Both the position numbers and the translations under genes were made by a program. Source: Amphirosellinia nigrospora (taxonomy: Eukaryota > Ascomycota > Sordariomycetes > Xylariales > Xylariaceae). From it: a stretch of 64,000 nucleotides of DNA. This document shows, piece by piece, positions 1 to 11,490 of this stretch. The first letter of the stretch is position 1; every line of letters begins with the position of its first letter. The DNA is taken from positions 1,101,001 through 1,165,000 of the forward strand of contig SCHM01000001.1 in assembly GCA_004123355.1 (NCBI GenBank), read 5' to 3'. The notes below the pieces were generated by a model. It worked only from the letters and a program-made list of their open reading frames with translations, searched no databases and was not told the origin of the DNA.

Positions 1-1010
1 CGCTTGGCGTTATCCCCGAGACACATCCACACTCTGTTGTCGTACGTCATTTTATCAGGGGCTCGGCCCAATCATACACACTGCTTTCTGGTGTATGAGC
101 AAAAACCTATGCAGATGGGTTGTTTTAGTCGTCAGACAGCGTAAGTTGAGGTACGCCAGTTGTGAAAAATGAAAGTAATCATTCACGAGGACCGTCCCTC
201 CTTGCTTTTTACCCTGCTTACTTATGATATAAAATGAAGATCATAATATGCAAGGACCGTATTATTCTTCTTATTCGCATCTACATAGTGATATAAAAAG
301 TAGGTATCTCCCCGTGGCCGGACGCTAATGCAAGTCAGCGAATTCTATCGACACGCTCTACTCCTTGAAAAATGGAGATGATGATCGATAGAACGCTCAG
401 ACATGTAATACTAATAGTTTGCTCAATTTATAATGTTTCTTATTATGAGATACCATGTCTTTGCGTCGACATCGGATTCTCACGAGCCAGCTATCTAGGA
501 CAGACTATCTAGGAATGAGTCGCTCATTCAGATTCATGAGTTATCTATCTATGATGGATTGGTTGGGATATCATCATGCTAATGTGAGGAACCATGCGCT
601 GCAATAGGGTGATGACGACGACGGCGCTTATGCAGGAGTGTAGGTGTAGGTGTGAGACGTAGCTTGGTAGGTAGGTAGATCCAATGTCTGCACCATACTA
701 CGAAGTCGTGGTGCAAGACGAGTGAGGGGTGATAGACCAATGATTCCTTAGGCTCTCACGGGGATAGTTCATTCCGGGCGCGAACGACGCAATGAGCTGT
801 GAAAACTCAATGACGACGCGAGTATTCACCGGGATGGTCGGGGCGTTACGGGATTAATGGAGGGCATGCAGTAGATGAAGATCTCGAACCCGGTGGGCTT
901 CCGAGCAAATGCGAAGATGCGACCAGATAAAACCTGGTAGAAAGGCGTGATATTTCATGTAATAGGATAAGAGAAACTGAGAGAGGAAATTTACAGCTCC
1001 GAAATCCAGC
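1..1010. other. Intergenic DNA downstream of the glutaminase gene
   Basis: No gene is visible. The stretch has mixed base composition, no reading frame with coding character, and only small local repeats: a few GTAG units near 666-680 and repeated CTATCTAGGA-type words near 490-555. It lies 3' of the minus-strand glutaminase gene, so it should contain that gene's 3' UTR and polyadenylation signals, but I cannot place them with confidence. Confidence 0.6.
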
Positions 1011-3386
1011 CTATTTTGGCAAGGCCAATAGCGCGAAGTGGCCGCCTACAACGGGGCGTGCGGCGAAGCCGATGCCAGGGTAGTCGCCCGAAGCGCAGTC
1101 GTAAAGATCTGTCAATGGCCTGTTGTGGGCGTGACATTAATCCAGTTGGCGATGCGCGAGATGAAGTCAGTCTGAGTCTCTTTGGAAGCGATAGCGGCGC
1201 CCAGAGCTGCCAGTCGGACTTCGAATAAGTGTGGCGCGTGTCCAACGGCACACAGTACTTCAGAGCCACGGTCGGGTAGAAGTTACTCTGCATGTCGTAG
1301 ACGGACTGGGGGACGAAATCGTAGCCGAAGCCCAGCAAGGAGTTGGCATACAGGTTGTATAGCAGGCCGTGCGAGGCACCATCTCCGTACGATAGCGTCG
1401 CGTGCGGAGGGTCCGCTGCGCTGTTAATGCCGAGTTCTTGCCACTGCTTGATGTACGAATTTGCAGTATCAAGGTACTTGGTTGCATCGTCTGCGTGGCC
1501 TGTCAAGTCTGAGATGTCGGCCATGGCGCGCAGGCCAATGATTCCTTTAATCGCCAGGTTAGTCTGGTTAGCCAACGAGCCTGCGAAGTCGTCGGTTGAG
1601 ATCTGGTCCGCTGGGATCAGAGACTCGTCGATGAGATAACCAGCCCATTTCGTCAAGATGTCGTAATGCTGGTTGAGATAATCATTATCCTTAGTTCGTT
1701 GCGCGTAGGCGAGAACCATGATGATCATGTTACCGCACTCTTCAAGTGGTTGCGGTTCATCCGTGCCGTCCGGATACCCCTTAGCCAGAGGGAAGGTGCC
1801 AAGATCGTGGATAGCGTTCGTGTTGGGGTAGTGTCCGTTCTCTTGGTTCAGGAACAAGGGCTTCAGGATGTAGTTGAGAAGTTTGGGATTGGCGTACAAG
1901 ATCAGAGGCATGGCGGGGAAGATGACATCCACGGTCTGAATATCGCTGTTAGAGCTGATTTCCTTGAGGAACACTACGGGGTCCGCGTCGGTTCCAGTGA
2001 ATTGCAGAGCTCCAAAGGTCTGGCGAACGCTGAGACTGGTGATGGTCAAATAATCCTGACCACCGGCAGCAATAGAATCTGACGCGATTTGCTCATCAAG
2101 GCTAGTGGCAAGCCCGGCAGCCGTACTATAGTCGTGATAGAACCAAGTCACCTATGAATACTTGTGAGCAATGATAGTCGCGCGCAAATGGGAAACTTAA
2201 CAGTTAGCTTACAGCTTCAAGGTCAGAATCAAAGTAGCTCTTCCATAGAGATGGGTAGGTCGTGAGGCCTGAACCTTCTCCCAGGAGCTGGACGGCATTG
2301 TCCTGAGTAAGACCGATAGTGAACAGAGTGCTGACTGAGTCGCTGGAGACGGATCCAAGATTCTTGGCGAATCCAAATACAGGCCTTGTAAAAGTAATTA
2401 GTTGTGATAAAAAGTAAAAATATGTATGTCCTGAGCTTACCAGTTGTTGTTTACAGCTCTAAAGTTGCTGTCTTTAGTGTTCGCTAGGACACCCTTGTTT
2501 TTAAAAGCGCCTCTCACATCAACATCGGCACCACTCTGGAAGGTGAGCTAGAAGACGTGTTAGCACTCACTCATATCGAACAAGCACATTAAGTCCGATG
2601 TAAGATGCGAGCTTTAAGATACTTACGCCGTCCGAATCGCCAGTAGACCAGTAGAAATCTCCCCAGTTCGGCAGCTCTCTTGTCTCTGAGATTTCTGTCT
2701 GGGTTTGGCGATGAAACGTATGGTACGCAACCCATCAGAAGTCCCGTAGTCCCATTCGATAACAGCATCCAGGTCGCCGGATGCCCATTCTAAAGTTGTG
2801 TGGTGAGCATAAGGCGAGATCGGTGAGGTCAGATTCACCACTTACCACCAGAAACGTCAGCGTACAACTGGACGTCGTGGTCGGCGCCGTCGAGGGAGTG
2901 AACCCCGACGTCGAGGTACGAGAAGGTCAGAGATTGCCTTTTCAAGTCGCTGGGTGTCACTGGCGAGAGGAAGGTGATATTCATCTCCACCTTGCCGCCA
3001 ACATTCATGACAAAGTTGCTTCTTGTTGACGTATAAGAGAACTCAGTCTGATCCACATTCTGAGTGTTTGGTACGGCGCCCATCCACTGATACGTAGCCC
3101 CATCGACTTGAATCAAACCCGTCCAGGCTGTGACTTGTTGTCTGCACGATCATATTAGGTCCAACCTATAGTGTCAAAACGGGCATGAGAACCTACTGCC
3201 AGAAGGCCACTCGCCGGCGAGGTTCCCGCCGTCGCCGCCATCGCTCCCAACATTCAGCCAGGTGTTCAGGTAGGGAGCTTTAACAGCAAGCGGTATCGCA
3301 GGAGGTCTAGCAGGAGAAAAGGTCGATGCACCTAAGGCGAGAGCCCCGAAGAAGAACGCTCCGGCCAGAGAGTCCTTGAACCCCAT
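1011..3386 (-). pseudogene. gtaA: Secreted fungal glutaminase A (gtaA type), six exons, four single-base frameshifts
   Basis: Homologue of fungal extracellular glutaminase, which hydrolyses L-glutamine to glutamate and ammonia. Exons on the minus strand: 3386-3197, 3141-2846, 2789-2627, 2547-2441, 2384-2213, 2151-1011. The five introns (55, 56, 79, 56 and 61 nt) start with GTA and end in AG. The ATG at 3386-3384 opens a hydrophobic signal peptide (MGFKDSLAGAFFFGALALGA). Family landmarks in order: APYLNTWLNVG, TAWTGLIQVDG, GEWASGDLDAVIEWD, PVFGFAKNLGSV, YLTITSLSVRQTFGALQFTG, DVIFPAMPLILYANP, VPLDTRHTYSKSDW and the C-terminal PVVGGHFALLAL before TAG at 1013-1011. Spliced length is about 690 codons, as in the family. 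The frame must shift once at the end of exon 1, once in exon 3 after GTSDG, and twice in the last exon (after SDWQLW and after NVTPTTG). Each fits loss of one base, at three sites in a short run. It could be a recent pseudogene or an intact gene with assembly errors. Base composition shows no RIP. Confidence 0.85.
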
Positions 3387-3459
3387 ATTGAACGGCGTAT
3401 GCAGACCCAAACAATGAACGGGAGGGGTAGCTGCTTGGCCTATGGAAAGATGTCTGAGT

Positions 3460-3599
3460 TTATCAGACTACCTTGTATCTACAAGTAGCGCAGACGGGAT
3501 GACATCGAAATGAGATGAGCACAATCGGGAATGAAGCATAGGTTATTATAGACGAACTTTGAGTCGGGAACCTTGACCAAAAAAAATGCTACGTGATAG
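3460..3599. promoter_or_regulatory. Two candidate GATA-factor sites upstream of glutaminase
   Basis: HGATAR motifs occur at 3460-3465 (TGATAA on the minus strand) and 3594-3599 (TGATAG on the plus strand), about 75 and 210 bp upstream of the glutaminase ATG. Such sites bind AreA/Nit2 nitrogen regulators, which would suit a glutamine-hydrolysing enzyme. The motif is short and expected often by chance, so this is only suggestive. Confidence 0.25.
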
Positions 3600-5085
3600 A
3601 GCCGTTAGTATAGGGGAACTAGGTATCTGCAGGGTCAGATGGCCAGGACGAATGAGGAAGGTTTCCTGAAAACGAGAAAAGGTCATGAAGGCTAGTTCAA
3701 CCCTGGAAGGCTGGTAACAGGACAAGATTCCAAGTCATGAGACTAGAGGACGTTGGCCCGCATCCCACGGCAGAGGCATCGTGGAATGATTTATTATGGG
3801 AGGGGCAACCCGCATTGGGGTGGGCTTGGCTTCATGAGAGACAAATATTCTGCGAATCGCAGACGCCACGGGCGGACAATACTGGGGGCTAAGCGAATCG
3901 TCCGCGGGAGAGAGTGATAGTGCCTCCCTTAGATTGTCGTGACGCCATCGATATAAGTAGAAGCGGTCGTACTGCAGACAATAAAACCTCGGGTGGACCT
4001 CGAGTCCGCCCAACAACAGCTATCTAGGTAAATCGTTCATGTATAGAAGCCAGAAAACCCGAGCGTAGTGGTTCAACTACACAGGCGGTCAATATTTTAG
4101 GTGGCCCTCATGTGATAGGCCGTGCTGTCAGCATTCTACAGCCCAGTCATGTCTGAATTCTTGACAGTCTTAGGAATGGATTCATTAACAACACACGGTT
4201 GTTGTAGATTTCCATATCCGGAAATTGATGTGTAGCGTGATTACGGAAGGCCGATGCACCGTGCCAAGTGCCGGCCAAGGCAACTTGGCTGGGAATGCTT
4301 TGAGGCTTCGGAGATTTCGTGTATCCTCGTGCTACATGTGGCGCTTTGGTATGTAGCGTGCTTGGTTTCTATAGGTTGTTCGGCAAAGAACCAAGACAAG
4401 GGGTAGCATTGAAGCTTTGAGCGCTCACCTACTGTTAAGCAATGACAGCTCAGATATCGAGGCAAGGATCATGTGTCGCTGATGAGGATCGAGCGACAAA
4501 CCCGGATTAGAGTTCAACTAGACTAATGCTCGTCACTTGTTCGGTACTTGCAAAGCGTCGCCGCCGCCACAATGCAGGTCCAGAGAGCCCAAAACATGCC
4601 TCACGCCCCGTCCCATGGCCAGCTAGGTAAGCAGGCCAAGAGTCCTCGGGATGCATAAGCTCTTGTCGTCTTGTTCCACAACCGGATGCTCTCTGGGCGG
4701 AGCAAATAACCAGGCCAGGGGCGAGTGGTCTCGAACGCTCACTATACTAGTTTCATCCAGCATTAGGCCAAGTGAGAATGGAAGAGCGAGCCTACTAGAT
4801 CAGTATGAATGCTCTAGACGCTGTTCAAGACGACTAGTCGGGACAACCCAGCCCATCTGAGATTTGAAGACGTTCTTGTCAGCGTTGCGGTACAACGCAA
4901 GCCTGCGTAGGGCCCTCTTTCATTAAGTGCCAGCATTATAAGCCTTGCATGCCAAACGAGAGATTCGAATTCTCGCGGACAACAAAAGCAGGCAATTCCC
5001 AGGCTCTCGGCGACTTGGCGCAGGGTTGTATCGTAGCTTGTAGCGCGGCGCAGGGATACAATCTGCGACACTAGACCCAACCCAG
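3600..5085. other. Unassigned sequence of ordinary composition
   Basis: It contains short open stretches (for example minus 4016-3735 and minus 4465-4241) but none shows a recognisable domain, splice structure or family motif. The 3' part (about 4810-5085) may be continuous with the decayed gene that follows on the minus strand. I see no RNA gene or transposon ends. Confidence 0.5.
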
Positions 5086-5089
5086 ATAG

Positions 5090-6310
5090 GTTGTCTTGGC
5101 TACCACGCTCCCCCGCCTCCTCCCGCGCTTCTCCAGCTTACTTTTGAAGAGATCCAGGATCCGGGGAAGTAGCTTGGGCTGCTCGCGTGTAAGCTTCTCA
5201 TGACGTCCCGTAAAGGCACCACGAGGTCCCGTTCGATAATCGAGCCCGTGTATGCCTGACCCTCGCTATAATGTCATAATGCCCTTCTTTTTGCGATGAG
5301 TGTTGCCGGCTTACGCAGGTGACAAGGTTGCCTTGCCCATCCGCGCGTTTGGTCTTGGACTCTGGAGAGTAATTGGCCAGAAGCTGGCGACGGGTGCGAA
5401 GAGGCAAAAGTTCCCCTCAACGGCACGGTGCAAGATCCGAATTTTTTGGCCGGGTTTCCCCAACTCCAATAACATGATGATACTTTCCTAAACAGGAAGG
5501 CAAGGTCCACATGAGGTCGCGAAGAAGACCATAAGCAAGATCATGAGGTCTCGTGATGTTGCATATTCTAACCTCTAGTTGCATTCTGGAGCTGACGTAT
5601 CCAACCTTGGCCGAGCTTTCGTAAGCACCTGCTGTATAGTCCACGGTAAGCAGCCGAGTGGGAGAAATAGCAGCACATTCCGACTGTTATGCATGCACTT
5701 CTATGCACTTAAGCCTGTTATGCAGCCTGTCCATCGATATATCGCTCCGCAGAACAGCCGAGTAGCGGATTACAAGCCCAAATTCGTAGCTCTCGTACGC
5801 ATCTTTGAGGGTCTCGATGTATGCTTCGGTCCCATTTAGCGGGAGCCGGCGCATTGACTATGTCATAGCGGCGGAGACTTCGGCCTCTATTACCGTGCAA
5901 GGAATGTACAAGACGGTATTCGGAAAGGCGCCAAAGCCATGAGCCTCGGGAAAGGTGAATGAGATATTAACCATGTAATAGCAACTGCGTATGTGCTATG
6001 ACTTTGTGAAGCCCACCGACATATTCGTATACGCTCCTGTCCTGGTAATTGGATCTAAATTGTTCAGCAATGAAGTAAGTATCTAACAGCCAACTCACTC
6101 AGCAGGTGACCCATCTCAAGATTTAGCATAAAGGTTTCAACTCGTTTGGTTCGAGAGCCCAGTAACAGCCGATTCGGCGGGGTCGTCAATACATCTTTTT
6201 GTATAAACGCCATCCGTGACGCTTTCGTCTCAGTAATTCTGAGTTTGGCGCTCTCTAAGAGTCGACTGGACGCCAGAAGTTGAAGACAAAGTGTTGAAAA
6301 ATCATACAAC
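5090..6310 (-). pseudogene. Decayed unrecognised protein gene
   Basis: On the minus strand, successive frames give protein-like segments without matching any family I can name. One near 6140-6099 ends in EMGHLL. A likely 44-nt intron (6098-6055, GTGAGT to TTTAG) follows. Then come NPITRTGAYTNMSVGFTK, FPEAHGFGAFPNTVLYIPC, EAYIETLKDAYESYEFG, VIRYSAVLRSDISMDRL, TAGAYESSAKVGYVSSRM and ITRPHDLAYGLLRDLMW. The final part near 5270-5090 can be read as LTREQPKLLPRILDLFKSK. The segments lie in consistent order on one strand but are separated by stops and frame changes. One stop between the FPEAHG and EAYIET segments could be a CAG-to-TAG change. Ends are approximate and the true start is not found. It could also be a live gene with several introns and some sequence errors. 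No function is proposed. Confidence 0.4.
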
Positions 6311-6319
6311 CATTATGTC

Positions 6320-7555
6320 AATTGGCTAAGGGTTGATAGCCTCCTTCAAGAGTCATCTTGGAGGATGCCTTGACCATCTCCGATGAGTATAACTCATAGG
6401 CCGATTACCCCGCTTGTCAATGTTTGGCCGATGAGATTATATACCGGCATACAATCTGGCAGTCTGAGTTTTCGTTATGAACTCGCTAGTTGAATGATAG
6501 AGAAATGGGCCTTGGCGATATTAAGTCGTGCCGGTTTCGTGACTTCTTCGCAAGACGACCCAAAATGATTCAAATGATTCAGCGTCGTATAACTTCTAAC
6601 ACGCATTATTCTTGCCATTATTATCGTTCTCCGGCGTTGAGTTCGTTTAAGTCTGAGGTAGACGAATGAAGTAGGAACTTCGTCTCTTCAAATAGTCAAC
6701 CCCATATGATCTGCAACGGTCATCCCCGTGACTTCCCCCAAACAACTTCCACGTGGTTATCCATAATACGAGGGTTTCGGCATTAGTAAACAATCTGATT
6801 GGACATTTCCTAGTACAGAGGATGGTGAGTCAGTGAGCACAAGATAGGCCGCCCGCAGACTTACCCAACGTGTCAGTAATAGTAACACAAAAAGCAGGGA
6901 ACAGTGACATGTCCATCATTCGGGGGGTGCTGGTATAATGCCTATGGGACCGTCCCAATGATGTCGTAACACGTCTCAATGTGCCATATCTGAGGTGTGG
7001 GCAATAATGCTATCATGCGCCATGCATCAAGCAAAGAGTCAATAGTTTAACCCCGGGTGGTTACGTTTTGGGGGGCATTATGACACGGACGTACTTTTAA
7101 AACTCCTTCAGTAGTCGTCATGATGTCTGCTGAGTCGACGATGTGAGCTGCCGTCAACTCCCCAGAGCACTGGTTGGTAAGATTTACGTGCATACGTACA
7201 TTGTTTCGAGAATCAGCTCAAGTCTAAGTGCTTGTGACCGTAAATGAGTCCAGTCTCCGATTTCCGAATAGTAGTATGTAAGTAGCGTTGGACTGAGACT
7301 AATATTGGTGACTCACCGCATGCACCTGTCCGATTTTGGAACGTCAAATCACCACAACTTTGTTGCCATCGAAGTGTTGTGCGGCACGTCGCCCGGGACC
7401 TTGACGAGCCGGTAAGCTGAAGGAAATGCGTCATTACAAGCAGTTTTCTCGATAGAAGTCGAGTGACGATAACTTCTCTAGAGCTCTTGATTCCTTGTAT
7501 CGCTAGACGTGCCCATCATATAGGACGTCGTATCTAGTCCAGAGTTTGGACTGAT
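6320..7555. other. Stretch without a recognisable gene
   Basis: Composition is ordinary, neither RIP-mutated nor repetitive as far as I can read. No reading frame longer than about 70 codons has coding character, and I see no tRNA, LTR or terminal inverted repeat. Confidence 0.5.
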
Positions 7556-7559
7556 TACA

Positions 7560-7905
7560 TCAGGGGTACCTAGTACAGGGGAGGGAAGCATTGGTCCAAA
7601 CGTGTCATTCCAGAATCTTTCTGTGCAGATGAAATACCCCACAACAGCCTGAATGTCAACAGCACATCAATTGTGGCAATCAACTCTCAAACGCTGTCTT
7701 CGAGGGTGAGATCACAGTCTCCGTCTCAAGTCAGTGACGAGAGACGAAGAAAGCAGATGACCAAGCTGAAAAGGAAGCCCCCCGTAAGAGGGGTAAGACG
7801 ACTAACAACCAATACATGCTGGTTTTATCGTCAAAGCTATTAACGAGGAGATCCTGAACCGAGGCGTGATTCCTGAAGAATTGCCAAGGAAAGTTCAGGA
7901 ATGAG
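7560..7905 (+). pseudogene. Possible remnant of an unrecognised gene
   Basis: Plus-strand frames give hydrophilic protein-like runs in order: VNSTSIVAINSQTLSSRVRS, a lysine/arginine-rich run around 7745-7790, and IVKAINEEILNRGVIPEELP followed by RKVQE and a TGA at about 7902-7904. The three runs are in different frames, so either small introns or frameshifts separate them. No domain is recognised. The claim rests only on amino-acid composition and order, so it may be chance. Confidence 0.25.
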
Positions 7906-9496
7906 TGTATCGCAGTTGAAAGTTGTGGCCGACGCGGGTATTGGGGATATGGAGCGTCTCTGATTGGTGTCTGCAGAACTGCAGACCAGGACCTTCAACT
8001 TCAAGTCAGACAGACGTACGTGCGCATGAACTCCAACAAAATAAATGTGGTTTATTTCCGCTATACATCATGATACATTGTTACTGAACTAGGGCTTGTG
8101 GGAATTGATCTTTGCAGTTCCAGGTCTTGAAATCTGGCAATGTACTCTCTTCCATCTTCATGCTACTACATAATCCAGCATCTGAAAAGATTATCTAGGC
8201 AGGTATCATCTCTCGCGGCAGTGTTCAACTATCGATGTGGCATCAATGATATCCTCAATTAACTCCAAATTTACCACACAACACAGATTGCTGGCTTGAG
8301 ATCCCAATCTAGAAGAGTCGGCTAAACGCCGATGACACTCGCGTCATAAGCATCACTTCGCCCTTTTAATACATTATGATATAGTTTCTTCTATATTAAA
8401 GCTCTAAATAGATACATCTAAAAGCACCAAGGAAGATTACCGACGTTGGTTTATGTGAGATGACCCCCCTTCTTTCATCTACCCTCATCACAACCCAAGG
8501 CCGCGTAGATCTCGCCTCATGATTTCCCCTATGCTGGAAACAAGGTTTTACGATAGTCTCTAACGAGTCTTCTCCCAATCCGGTAAATTTTATGATCTTA
8601 TGAGCCTGGATTTAGCACTCTGCTTATGTTCGAATATCTCCGAGTCATAATAACACATTACCAACACATATGTATGTATAAGCCCTGCCCTAATTCATAG
8701 GAAACGGCCCAGGTGAGTTAATCCTATGGTGTCTGACAAGAGGTCATTTCTGTCGTTGAGGGGAATCTCGATTGAAACGCCCGGTGCCCTTCGATTCCAA
8801 TTACCTTTACATTCCAACTCTGGCTGTCCTTTGTGCTCCCTAGCTTTGATATTGTACAGTTTTCCGCTTCGTTAGCGCTTGGTCGCTTACTCTTTTCATT
8901 TTCCTCTTGACATTCCTTGACTAGACTTTCTCACATTATGTCGTTCTCAAGTCGCCATGGATTTGCTGTCATGATGACACCAATAGCAGGCAGTCAAGCC
9001 CGGCGTCCGCCGCTCAAGTACTTCTAATTTACCAATACATCAGCGATGACTGCTACGTTAGACTATGTAGTCGAAGCAGCGTCCAGTTATATGGCCTCAG
9101 CTATTGCATGTACTGAGACGTTCGCTGCGTCAGTACTAGCTTCTCTCTCTGTTTGTCTACGATTGCCATTAACACTACAACTTCGTCTGCTGTGGACGGT
9201 ATAGTTTGTATAGGCGTTTTTAGTCTAAGAGTCTTCGTTGTGCGGTATAATCATTAGCCTATAGCCACTAGCACCTTAACGAATGTCTTGATCTCACTAT
9301 CAGGGTATAGGGTGTATATCGATATCTGTTGTTGCGCGGAGAGTCTAGAAGCCTCTGGGGGCTAGTCCCTGGCTATATACATCTGGGCCCTTCGTTCCTA
9401 GGGCCGTAAGTCCTATGGAGCCTACATGAGGCTTGAGAAGGCGAGGTTTTGGTGTGTTAGGCAAGGTATCGTGAGATCAGGAGATGCCTTGTGACA
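7906..9496. other. Unassigned sequence upstream of the Ser/Thr-rich gene
   Basis: No clear gene. From about 8940 (an ATG followed by some 29 open codons) to 9230 there are short Ser/Ala/Thr-rich runs in changing frames. They could be the decayed 5' part of the Ser/Thr-rich gene that follows, or an unrelated fragment. The part before 8900 shows nothing I can name. Confidence 0.4.
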
Positions 9497-10450
9497 ATGA
9501 ACAATATAACCGTTGTAAGTAATCTATCAGCCAACTTAACCCTTCGCAAATATCAGCACAGCTACCGCTGGGGCGGGCTTTACTATGTTGACGATATTTG
9601 CAACTTCTACTGAAATTATTATCTTATGCGCGTCCGTCGTTACCAACTGCCCAGCTAGTTCGGGGACTGGAGCAGTAGCTTCACCTTCAAATTCACCACC
9701 GGAAGGAGTATCGGCAGTTTTTGTCACCATCGTGATTGGTACGACTACAATTGTATGCTCTGTCACAGAAGTGTCAGATATATCTTCATCGACGTTGACG
9801 TTTTTAGTCTTCGACCGTCTATCAAGACTGTTATCAAAACTACGAGCGCTTTAATAGATGCTGCCTCGACTGCCGATACACAGCAAGGAACAGCGGCTAC
9901 TCTAGCTACCACTGCACTCATTGACTCATCTACGACGACAAGCCCAGTAGAATCTGGTGAGACTCGTACTCCAGTCACCTCGGCTATTACTATAGCCGTC
10001 TCTCATACGATTCTCACAAGCGTCGTAAACGTAATAGAAGCAGCACTGACAGTCACCCCAGTCGTATTCATGGTCACTATTGCAGTAGAACCAGGCACGG
10101 AGACGACAGCGATAACGGGTCAACTCATCAATTTTACCCTGAAGACTACTTCTTTCACTCCAACAGCCGTCACAAAGGCCGCTGGAGTTGAAGTTGTTAC
10201 AAATTGCCAGGAAACAGAAAACAAGGGATCTAGGCACACGGATCCAACCGGAACAAAGAGACTCTCTGTATATAGTCAAGTAATCACATAGAGCCCACGG
10301 AGATGACTTCACTGATCCTCCGTGCAACAACAGATGTTTACACCCTACCCTTGCGAGGTTCGTGACACAAATACTATGATACCCGTATCCACAGTTGATA
10401 CAACCAGAACCTACATCTGTAGTACCATTGTTCCTGATGCCGCCAAATAG
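9497..10450 (+). pseudogene. Decayed Ser/Thr-rich (adhesin- or mucin-like) gene, interrupted by a solo LTR
   Basis: Low-complexity Thr/Ser/Val/Ala-rich coding sequence, of the type seen in fungal cell-surface or secreted proteins; no defined domain is recognised. A short intron is plausible at 9515-9556 (GTAAGT, CTTAAC branch site, CAG). Coding runs in one frame to about 9800 (for example VFVTIVIGTTTIVCSVTEVS) and then continues in another (TTSALIDAASTADTQQGTAA, ATTALIDSSTTTSPVESGET), so there is one frameshift. At 10205 the frame runs into a solo LTR. If the LTR and one CAAAT copy are left out, the frame continues without a break at 10373 as TMIPVSTVDTTRTYICSTIV to a TAG at 10448-10450. That continuity shows the LTR landed in coding sequence. 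No GPI signal is visible at this C-terminus. The start codon is uncertain. Confidence 0.55.
10205..10367 (+). mobile_element. Solo LTR of the W family, TSD CAAAT
   Basis: The 163-bp segment begins TGCCAGGAA, ends TCGTGACA, and is flanked on both sides by CAAAT (10200-10204 and 10368-10372). It matches the LTRs of element W (24474-24614 and 51690-59028), sharing blocks such as GCCCACGGAGAT, CAACAACAGATGT and TTACACCCTACCCTTGCG. It carries about 20 bp not in the W LTRs. It shows no RIP mutation. No internal element sequence lies next to it, so it is the product of LTR-LTR recombination or a similar loss. It contains the intact site at which V is inserted in the W copy. Confidence 0.85.
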
Positions 10451-11281
10451 CCGAAGGGTACCATGGTGGTATGCTGTACGGCGCCGCGGAAGTAGACTCC
10501 AAGGGTCTAATGGAAACGGGAAGTACAAACCCAAACGCGCGGCCCCCTGTTAGATAAAGTAGAAGAGGATTCAGACAGCCTCATCAGTCTTACTTTGCTG
10601 ACTTTGCCACAATCATGTTCACCGCCTATTGAGTGGGCGCAAGGGAGTCTCGTGGTGGGTTACGAATGACTACTTTCCTCCTTTAATATTCTCCAAGTAA
10701 GAGATTTTGGCATATCATAGTTACGTCAAGTAAGAAGCAGAGCAGATTTTATACGGCAATAAAAGCGAATAGCAGTAGGAAATGTCACCCAAATGAGAGG
10801 CGACTCAATATATAATCTATTAGACATCACAGAAGGAATATGCAGATATTGGTCCCGGCTAGCCAGTTACGTCTACTGAGCATAGTACTATTTATACGAG
10901 GCAAAAATGGGCTTGTCTAGTTACTGACAAGAACAGCGATCTACTAAAATAAAGCTAACAGGAAACGCAACGGGTGATGTATGCGGACATGAACATTCAT
11001 GTTATCACCGAAATGTATCCACAAGATCTACATGACTAGATGTCAGGCTAGAGCTTACGTACTAAGTTCATATAGTGAGCAATCCTGCGGAGGCAGGACT
11101 CCCGAGAAACGGTGAGCTTCGTGATGAATATTGTGATAGAATGTCGCAAGATGAACAAAATTGAGATTTTCTAAAGGGAGATCATCACATCTCTTAATTG
11201 GCCGTCTTGTCTTCGCTTGTAGATATCCATGACCTCCTCCGGCCTTTATGCTGCCATGTTATATCTGCCGTAGGTCGGTTA
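10451..11281. other. Host DNA left of stack 1, no gene seen
   Basis: Moderately AT-rich but not RIP-like; CA and TG dinucleotides are normal. No convincing reading frame, RNA gene or repeat is visible. It ends at the 5' LTR of element A. Confidence 0.55.
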
Positions 11282-11490
11282 TGTGGCTCCAGGGTGGCGA
11301 CTGGCAGAGCCCTGGCGGGCACTGCAAGCCAGCCCCACCCCATAGCTATAAGTATTTAGCTTATTATAGAAACCTAGACTTAGCTTTTTATTTAATTAAC
11401 TAACTTAGTATATTAAGAACTAATTTATATAACTTAAACTATAATAGTAAAAGCTTATAGGTTATTTAATATAGGTTAATAAATATATAT
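11282..11490 (+). repeat. 5' LTR of element A
   Basis: Begins TGTGGCTCCAGGG. The outer 60 bp are GC-rich and unmutated; from about 11345 inward the sequence becomes RIP-like. Partner at 24125-24328. Confidence 0.85.

Noticed and set aside
4940-4990. tRNA T-arm (GAGATTCGAATTCTC, minus strand)
   Set aside because: It is a simple palindrome with no D-arm or acceptor stem at the right distance.
9926-10534. 202-codon open frame on the minus strand opposite the Ser/Thr-rich gene
   Set aside because: It runs across the solo LTR and both of its target duplications, and its residue content (many Cys, Trp, Tyr, Arg) is what the complement of Thr/Ser codons gives. The plus-strand reading explains the region better.
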